Assembly (NCBI GenBank): GCA_900544265.1
Contig: UQUQ01000024.1
Span: forward strand, 1 to 30,956
Length of the DNA: 30,956 nucleotides
From: an uncultured Alistipes sp.
Lineage (GTDB): Bacteria > Bacteroidota > Bacteroidia > Bacteroidales > Rikenellaceae
Direction of reading: 5' to 3'
Shown here piece after piece: positions 26,046 through 30,956 of this stretch. Below the pieces are notes generated by a model. It was not told where the DNA came from and ran no database searches. It worked only from the letters and a program-made list of their open reading frames with translations. Within the stretch, counting starts at the first letter, position 1. Every line of letters starts with the position of its first letter. A program made the translations under genes and the position numbers.

Positions 26046-29000
26046 GAGACTTTCTCTTTCTTTTTCGTTCGGCGGATGCGGTTGGTCGAGACGTAGCTGT
26101 AGATGGCCGGGACGATGTAGAGCGTCAGCAGCGTCGAGACCACCATGCCGCCCACGACGGCCACGCCCATGGCGATGCGGCCGTTGGCGCCCTCGCCCGT
26201 GGCGACGGTCAGCGGCAGCAGGCCCAGCACGGTCGAGGCGCTCGTCATCAGGATCGGGCGCAAGCGTTGCAAAGCCGCCTCCTCGATGGCGTGGAGCTTG
26301 TCGAGCCCGGCCTCCTGCTTCTGGTTGGCGAACTCGACGATCAGGATGCCGTTCTTGGCCACCAGGCCGATGAGCATGATGATGCCGATCTGGCTGAAGA
26401 TGTTCATCGTCTGGTCGGTCGCCCACATGAAGACCAGCGCGCCGGCGATGGCCAGCGGCACGGTGAGCATGATGACCAGCGGGTCCTTGAAGCTCTCGAA
26501 CTGCGCCGCGAGGATCAGGTAGATGAGCAGGATGGCCAGCAGGAAGGCGAACATCAGGCTCGACGAGCTCTCGCGGAACTCCTTCGAGTCGCCGGCCAGC
26601 GCCGTGCGGAAGTCGTCGCCGAGCGTCTCGGCGGCGATGCGGTCCATCTCGTCGAGCCCCTCGCCGATGGTGTGCCCCTTGGCCAGTCCGGCCGACACGG
26701 TGGCCGAGAGGAAGCGGTTGTAGTGGTAGAGCTGTGGCGGCGCGACATCCTCGTACAGGGCGATGAGGTTGTCGAGCTGGATCATCTCGCCCTTGCTGCT
26801 GCGCACGTAGATCGACCGCAGGTCGGCCGGGCGGTTGCGCTGCTGGCGGTTGATCTCGGCCAGAATCTCGTACTGCTTGCCGTTCATGTAGAAATAGCCC
26901 ATGCGCTGGCCGCTTAATCCGTACTGCAACGTCTGGGCGATGTCGCGCGTGCTGATGCCCAGCAGGTTGGCCTTGTCGCGGTTGATCTCGATGCGCACCT
27001 CGGGCTTGCTGAACTTCAGGTCGACGTCGGCCATCTGGAAGACGGGGCTCTCGTAGACCTTCGTCATGAACTCGGGCAGCACCTCCTCGAGCCGTTCGAT
27101 GCCGGTCGCCTGCAGCACGTACTGCACGGGCATGCTGCTGCGGCGTCCGCCGAAGGTGCTCTGCTGCTGCACGAACGAGCGGGCCTTGGTCTTGCGGCGC
27201 ACGGCCGCCGAGACCTCCTCGGCGATCTCCATCTGGCTGCGGTCGCGCGCGGCGATGTCCGTAAGGGCGATGCGGATGTTGCCGCGGCCGCTCGACACGC
27301 GCGCCGTGACGGCCTCGGCCTCCGGCACGAGCGAGTCGACGAGCAGGTTGATGTCCTCGGTGTAGTCGCGCAGGTATTCGTAGGAGGCGCCCTCCGATCC
27401 GAGCGTGTTGATCGTGATCTGCGAGCGGTCCTCGAGCGGCGCCATCTCCGCGGGGATCGTGCTCCAGAGCCAGCCGATCAAAAAGAGGGTCAGCGCCGTG
27501 AGGGGCAGCGCCAGCCAGCGCCGCCTCAGGAACGAGGCCAGCGTGCGGCTGTAGAACGAGTTGAGCCACACGAAGAAGGGCTCGGTCTTGTTGTAGAACC
27601 AGCTCTGCCGCTCCTGCTTGACCAGGAGCTTCGTGGCGAGCATCGGCGTGACGGTCAGCGCCGCGAAGGTCGAGATGATGACGGCGCCCGAGATCACGAG
27701 GCTGAACTCGCGGAACAGCCGCCCGGTCATGCCCTCCATGAAGACGATCGGGAAGAAGACGGCGATGAGCGTCACGGAGGTCGAGAGCACGGCGAAGAAG
27801 ATCTCCTTGGCCCCCTCGATGCCGGCGTCGCGCGGCGTCATGCCGCGTTCGATGCGGATGTAGATGTTCTCGGTCATGACGATGGCGTCGTCGACGACCA
27901 GGCCCACCGAGAGCACCACGGCCAGCATCGAGAGCACGTTGATCGAGAAGCCCGCGACGTACATCAGGAAGAAGGTGCCGATGAGCGACACGGGGATGAC
28001 GATGCACGGGATGAGCGTCACGCGCCAGTTGCGCAGGAAGAGGAAGATGATGATGATGACCAGCACGAAGGCCTCGTAGACGGTCTGCTTCACCTCGTCG
28101 ATCGAGGCGCGGATGAAACGCGTGTTGTCGAATCCGTATCCGGTGACGACGTCGTCCGGCAGGTCCTTCCTCATGGTCGCCATGCGCTCGTAGACGGCGT
28201 CGGCGATCTCGATGTGGTTGGCGCCCGGCTGCGGGATCACGACGACGCCCACCATCGGGATGCCGTTCATCTTCATGTAGCTGCGCGTGTCCTGCGGCCC
28301 GAGTTCGGCGCGGCCCACGTCGCTCAGGCGGATGATGCGGTCGGCATCCTCGCGGATCACCAGGTCGTTGAACTCCTGCGTCGTGTGCATGAGCCCGAGG
28401 GTGCGGATCGTCAGCTCGGTGGTGTTGCCCTCGATGCTGCCCGAGGGCAGCTCGACGTTCTCGCGGTCGAGGGCATTCTTCACGTCGACGGGCGTGATGC
28501 CGTATCCGGCCATCTTTGCCGGGTCGAGCCACAGGCGCATCGAGTAGCGCTTCTCGCCCCAGATCTCCACGCCGCTGACGTTGTTGATCGTCTGGAGCTG
28601 CTCCTTGACCGTCAGGTCGGCGATCTCGCTCAGCTCGAGCAGCGAGCGCTTGTCGCTCTGGATCGTCACCATGAGGATGGGCGTGGCGTCGGCGTCGGCC
28701 TTCGAGACGGTGGGCGGGTCGCAGTCGCGCGGCAGGTAGCGCTGGGCGCGCGAGACCTTGTCGCGCACGTCGTTGGCCGCGGTTTCGAGGTCCACCGACA
28801 GCTCGAACTCCACGGTGATGCGGCTCTGTCCCTGGCGGCTGGTGCTCGAGAGCGAGCGGATGCCCGGGATGCCGTTGATGTTCTGTTCGAGCGGTTCGGT
28901 GATCTGGTTCTCGATCACGTCGGCGTTGGCGCCCGGGTAGGAGCACGAGACCGAGATGATCGGGTTGTCGACGCTCGGGTACTCGCGCACGCCGAGGCTG

Positions 29001-29089
29001 CCGTAGCCGATCAGGCCGAACAGCAGGATGATGATCGTCAGCACCGTGGCCAGCACGGGGCGCCGGATGCTCAGTTCGGAGATGTTCAT
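26042..29089 (-). CDS. RND family efflux pump, inner-membrane transporter
   Basis: A proton-driven AcrB-type transporter. 1015 residues with the standard plan: TM1 at about 9-29, a large periplasmic loop, TM2-6, TM7 near 520, a second loop, and TM8-12. The start MNISELSIRRPVLATVLTIII and the proton-relay segment GLVVDDAIVMTENI (about 395-408) with paired Asp are typical of the hydrophobe/amphiphile subfamily. A TM10-region Lys is present in GLVAKNGILIVEFANQ. Substrates (drugs, bile salts, dyes) cannot be predicted. The gene lies 12 bases after the adaptor and overlaps the TolC gene. Confidence 0.97.
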   Translation of the reverse strand: MNISELSIRRPVLATVLTIIILLFGLIGYGSLGVREYPSVDNPIISVSCSYPGANADVIENQITEPLEQNINGIPGIRSLSSTSRQGQSRITVEFELSVDLETAANDVRDKVSRAQRYLPRDCDPPTVSKADADATPILMVTIQSDKRSLLELSEIADLTVKEQLQTINNVSGVEIWGEKRYSMRLWLDPAKMAGYGITPVDVKNALDRENVELPSGSIEGNTTELTIRTLGLMHTTQEFNDLVIREDADRIIRLSDVGRAELGPQDTRSYMKMNGIPMVGVVVIPQPGANHIEIADAVYERMATMRKDLPDDVVTGYGFDNTRFIRASIDEVKQTVYEAFVLVIIIIFLFLRNWRVTLIPCIVIPVSLIGTFFLMYVAGFSINVLSMLAVVLSVGLVVDDAIVMTENIYIRIERGMTPRDAGIEGAKEIFFAVLSTSVTLIAVFFPIVFMEGMTGRLFREFSLVISGAVIISTFAALTVTPMLATKLLVKQERQSWFYNKTEPFFVWLNSFYSRTLASFLRRRWLALPLTALTLFLIGWLWSTIPAEMAPLEDRSQITINTLGSEGASYEYLRDYTEDINLLVDSLVPEAEAVTARVSSGRGNIRIALTDIAARDRSQMEIAEEVSAAVRRKTKARSFVQQQSTFGGRRSSMPVQYVLQATGIERLEEVLPEFMTKVYESPVFQMADVDLKFSKPEVRIEINRDKANLLGISTRDIAQTLQYGLSGQRMGYFYMNGKQYEILAEINRQQRNRPADLRSIYVRSSKGEMIQLDNLIALYEDVAPPQLYHYNRFLSATVSAGLAKGHTIGEGLDEMDRIAAETLGDDFRTALAGDSKEFRESSSSLMFAFLLAILLIYLILAAQFESFKDPLVIMLTVPLAIAGALVFMWATDQTMNIFSQIGIIMLIGLVAKNGILIVEFANQKQEAGLDKLHAIEEAALQRLRPILMTSASTVLGLLPLTVATGEGANGRIAMGVAVVGGMVVSTLLTLYIVPAIYSYVSTNRIRRTKKKEKVS

Positions 29090-29101
29090 GCGGCGGCGGG
29101 G

Positions 29102-30184
29102 TTATTCGACGATGTCGAGTTGGACGGGCAGGTCGGTGCGCAGCTGCAGCGTGCCGGAGGTGATGAGCGTGTCGCCGACGTGCAGCCCCTCGATGATCTG
29201 GATGCTGCGGTCGGTGCGCAGCCCCGTGCGGACCTCCACGGCGCGGGCCTTGCCGCTCTTGTAGAGATAGACCTTGTCGACGCCCATCTCCGGGACGATC
29301 GCCTCGGTCGGGACGGCGATGGCGTCGGGAATGTCGTGCATGCGGATCTGCACGCTCACGAAACGGCCCGGCAGCAGGGGCCGGCTCCCGGTATTGGGGA
29401 ACGAGGCGCGCACGGCCAGCGTGCGCGTGGCGATGTCGACCTTCGATTCGGTGGCGTAGACCCGGGCGTGGAAGGTCTCGCTGCGCCCCTCGACGGTGAA
29501 CGACAGCGGCGTGCCGGGGCGGATCTGGTTGGCGTAGCGCTCCGGCACGAAGAGGTCGATCTTCAGCGGCGAGATCTTCGTCAGCTTGGCCACCACGACG
29601 TCGGGCGAGGCGTAGGCTCCCTCGCTGACGTTGCGCAGGCCGATGATGCCGTCGAACGGCGCCCGCAGTTCGGTCAGGGCGATGTTCTGCCGCACGATGT
29701 CGATGTCGGCGTTGAGCGTGGCGAGCTCCGTGCGGGCCTGTTCGAGGGCCTCCTGGCTCACGGCGTCCTTCTCGAGCAGGGTGCTCTGGCGGAAGACGCG
29801 GTTCTCGGCCAGTTTGAGCTGCGCCTCGTAGCGCTTGAGCTGTGCCTGGAGGGGCTTGTCGTTGACCTTGGCCAGCAGCTCGCCCCGCGTGACGGGCGTG
29901 CCCTCGCGGAAGTTGATCGCGACGATCTTGCCCGAGGTCTCGAACGAGAGGTCCACCTCCTCGTCGGGCAGCAGGTTGCCCACGGTCGTGATGCCGTCGG
30001 TGAGCGACGTCGGGCGGATGACCAGTCCGTTGACATTCAGGATGCTCTTTTTGCGGGGGCCCTTCTCGACCGGAAGGTCGGACGAGGCGGTGCCTCCCGG
30101 GCCGTAGTGGTTGTAGATGGCCAGGGCTGCGGCAAAGACCACGAGGACGATGGCCGTGGCGATCCATTTCTTTCTTTTGCTCAT
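29102..30184 (-). CDS. RND efflux periplasmic adaptor (membrane fusion protein)
   Basis: 360 residues. A single N-terminal membrane anchor (about 7-25, begins KWIATAIVLVVFAAALA) replaces the lipobox of AcrA. Lipoyl halves surround a coiled-coil hairpin: VDLSFETSGKIVAINFREG (about 77-95), then a helical pair to about 165, then ELRAPFDGIIGLRNVSEG. Beta-barrel and membrane-proximal domains follow, ending QLRTDLPVQLDIVE. It links the RND pump to the TolC channel. First gene of the operon. The ATG at 30184 is preferred over the longer frame because the promoter is at 30221-30250. Confidence 0.95.
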   Translation of the reverse strand: MSKRKKWIATAIVLVVFAAALAIYNHYGPGGTASSDLPVEKGPRKKSILNVNGLVIRPTSLTDGITTVGNLLPDEEVDLSFETSGKIVAINFREGTPVTRGELLAKVNDKPLQAQLKRYEAQLKLAENRVFRQSTLLEKDAVSQEALEQARTELATLNADIDIVRQNIALTELRAPFDGIIGLRNVSEGAYASPDVVVAKLTKISPLKIDLFVPERYANQIRPGTPLSFTVEGRSETFHARVYATESKVDIATRTLAVRASFPNTGSRPLLPGRFVSVQIRMHDIPDAIAVPTEAIVPEMGVDKVYLYKSGKARAVEVRTGLRTDRSIQIIEGLHVGDTLITSGTLQLRTDLPVQLDIVE

Positions 30185-30220
30185 GGTGACGAAAAGTGCG
30201 GTTCGTGTGAAGGAAGTGTA

Positions 30221-30250
30221 CAAAGATACGAAAAATCCCAAATGGAACAA
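30221..30250 (-). promoter_or_regulatory. Promoter of the RND efflux operon
   Basis: On the minus strand, TTG (plus 30248-30250) is followed after 19 bases by TATCTTTG (plus 30221-30228). The -33 part lies inside a perfect inverted repeat (30244-30259). Confidence 0.8.
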
Positions 30251-30259
30251 GGTTGTTCC
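30244..30259. promoter_or_regulatory. Probable operator of the efflux operon
   Basis: GGAACAA-GG-TTGTTCC is a perfect 7-bp inverted repeat covering the -33 box; the adjacent TTCCGGAA (30256-30263) is also palindromic. The position is ideal for a repressor that blocks polymerase, as TetR- or MarR-type regulators do. No regulator gene lies in the window. Confidence 0.6.
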
Positions 30260-30349
30260 GGAAGCGGAGAGTCCGTGCGGTCGGTGAAACGGCAAAAAGA
30301 GGCGGTGAAACGACCTTCGGCGGCGTCCGCACTGTCCGGGGCGGACGGG

Positions 30350-30485
30350 ACGTGTCGTGCGGAAGGGCGTGTCGTGCGGAAGGGGGGGGGATTCCCGGTG
30401 GGCGTGTCGTGCGGAAGGGAGGGATTTCCGGCGGGCGTGTTGTGCGAGCCTGTTGTGCGGACGGGGGAATTCCTGGCGGGTGGAC
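30350..30485. repeat. 33-35 bp imperfect tandem repeat
   Basis: Units start at about 30367, 30402 and 30435, each with GCGTGT(C/T)GTGCG and a G-rich part ending in CCGG(C/T)GG. Degenerate copies flank the array on both sides. It fills most of the gap between the efflux promoter and the tRNA terminator. The rest of the 386-base gap (30260-30349) is featureless. Confidence 0.82.
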
Positions 30486-30524
30486 GGCGCGGAGCAGGCG
30501 GACGGCAGCCCCTTCCCTGCCGGG

Positions 30525-30564
30525 CAAAACAAAAGCCGGGGCATCCTTCGGGATGCTCCGGCTT
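30525..30564 (-). terminator. Terminator of the CAU tRNA
   Basis: A 14-bp stem with one mismatch (plus 30533-30546 with 30551-30564, loop TTCG). On the minus strand it is followed by TTTTGTTTTG. It lies just past the tRNA 3' end. Confidence 0.8.
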
Positions 30565-30570
30565 GTCGGG

Positions 30571-30644
30571 TGGGCCCAGAGGGGCATGATCCCACGACCT
30601 TCGGATTATGAGTCCGCTGCTCTGACCAACTGAGCTATGGGCCC
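30571..30644 (-). tRNA. tRNA with CAU anticodon (elongator Met or Ile2)
   Basis: A full 74-nt cloverleaf. The acceptor is GGGCCCA/TGGGCCC with A73. The D arm is GCTC-AGTTGGTCA-GAGC. The anticodon loop is CTCATAA (CAT at plus 30608-30610), the variable loop is AGGTC, and the T arm is GTGGG-ATCATGC-CCCTC. CCA is not encoded in full. The acceptor begins with a G-C pair, so it is not a canonical initiator. Met versus lysidine-modified Ile2 cannot be settled by eye. The T loop departs from TTCRANY, and the 27-43 and 50-64 pairs are mismatched. Confidence 0.9.
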
Positions 30645-30676
30645 TCGCGGCACCCCTTCCGGGGACTTGCGTGGCG

Positions 30677-30707
30677 CAAAGATACGAAAACAATTCAGAA
30701 TGCGCAA
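30677..30707 (-). promoter_or_regulatory. Promoter of the CAU tRNA
   Basis: On the minus strand, TTG (plus 30705-30707) is followed after 20 bases by TATCTTTG (plus 30677-30684). The start lies about 25 bases before the mature tRNA. Confidence 0.78.
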
Positions 30708-30748
30708 CCTTTCGGCGGCCGCGCGGAGAAAAAAGTTGAGCCGGGGGC

Positions 30749-30778
30749 TTGTTTGTTGCAAATAAATTCGTACCTTTG
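30749..30778 (+). promoter_or_regulatory. Promoter of rpmE2
   Basis: TTG at 30749-30751, then 19 bases, then TACCTTTG at 30771-30778. The leader before the ATG at 30815 is about 30 bases and A-rich. Confidence 0.78.
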
Positions 30779-30814
30779 TCCCGCTTAAGCACTAATTAAA
30801 ACAAAAACAACGAA

Positions 30815-30956
30815 ATGAAAAAGGGTATTCATCCGGAGAATTATCGTTTGGTGGCGTTCAAGGACATGTCCAACGACGTCGTGTTTTTGTGTCGGTCCGC
30901 CGTTTCGACAAAAGAGACCATCGAAGTGAACGGCGAAACCTATCCCGTGTATAAGA
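30815..30956 (+). CDS. rpmE2: 50S ribosomal protein L31, type B (cut by window edge)
   Basis: The first 47 residues: MKKGIHPENYRLVAFKDMSN followed by a segment with FLCRSAVSTKETI. The IHPENYRLVAFKDMS start and the lack of the zinc-binding CxxC cluster place it with type B L31 rather than the zinc-binding type A. It encodes a large-subunit protein at the intersubunit bridge. The C-terminus lies outside the window. Confidence 0.95.
   Translation, partial: MKKGIHPENYRLVAFKDMSNDVVFLCRSAVSTKETIEVNGETYPVYK

Noticed and set aside
30240..30600. Integration or attachment site next to the tRNA
   Set aside because: The repeats here do not copy the tRNA 3' end and no integrase or phage gene is near.

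Overview
The window is chromosomal DNA from a high-GC member of the Bacteroidota, most likely an Alistipes-like gut Bacteroidales. This placement is an inference from four things: about fifteen gene starts preceded by the phylum's -7 box TAnnTTTG; near absence of Shine-Dalgarno sites; the ribosomal-protein trio rpmB-rpmG-DUF4295; and a type B L31. No phage, plasmid, insertion sequence or CRISPR array was seen. Almost all of it is core chromosome.

Layout. 1-3801 (minus): the N-terminal half of glutamate dehydrogenase, and a large receiver-like plus PEP-synthase-like protein. 3945-7413 (plus): a three-gene unit (GNAT-type protein, gcvT, dihydroorotate-dehydrogenase-like protein) ending in a strong terminator. 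7521-13732 (minus): HD hydrolase, RNase Y, a 6S-like RNA, zapA with a coiled-coil partner, rimO and ftsY. 13820-14764 (plus): one secreted protein sitting between ftsY and the ribosomal cluster. 14882-19383 (minus): DUF4295, rpmG, rpmB, cinA, pyrD, pdxB. 19461-23811 (plus): ureohydrolase, NhaA antiporter and two FKBP-type lipoproteins. 24287-30644 (minus): a DUF3127 protein with an SSB-like tail, a complete RND efflux operon (TolC, RND pump, adaptor) and a CAU-anticodon tRNA. 30815-end (plus): start of rpmE2.

How the genes fit together. The set is mostly housekeeping: ribosome and translation (L28, L33, L31, RimO, tRNA), membrane targeting (FtsY), division (ZapA), RNA decay (RNase Y), polymerase control (6S RNA), pyrimidine, one-carbon, PLP and nitrogen metabolism, Na+/H+ homeostasis, periplasmic folding and drug efflux.

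Two signals stand out. First, the predicted 6S RNA carries TATCTTTG, an exact copy of the phylum's -7 box, on the 3' strand of its central bubble, with the polarity expected of a non-template strand. Second, the spaces after genes repeatedly hold 19-43 bp tandem or near-tandem duplications. Several of these copy a terminator arm or a stop-codon region, which suggests a local process acting on gene 3' ends. All calls come from reading the sequence; no database search was made.
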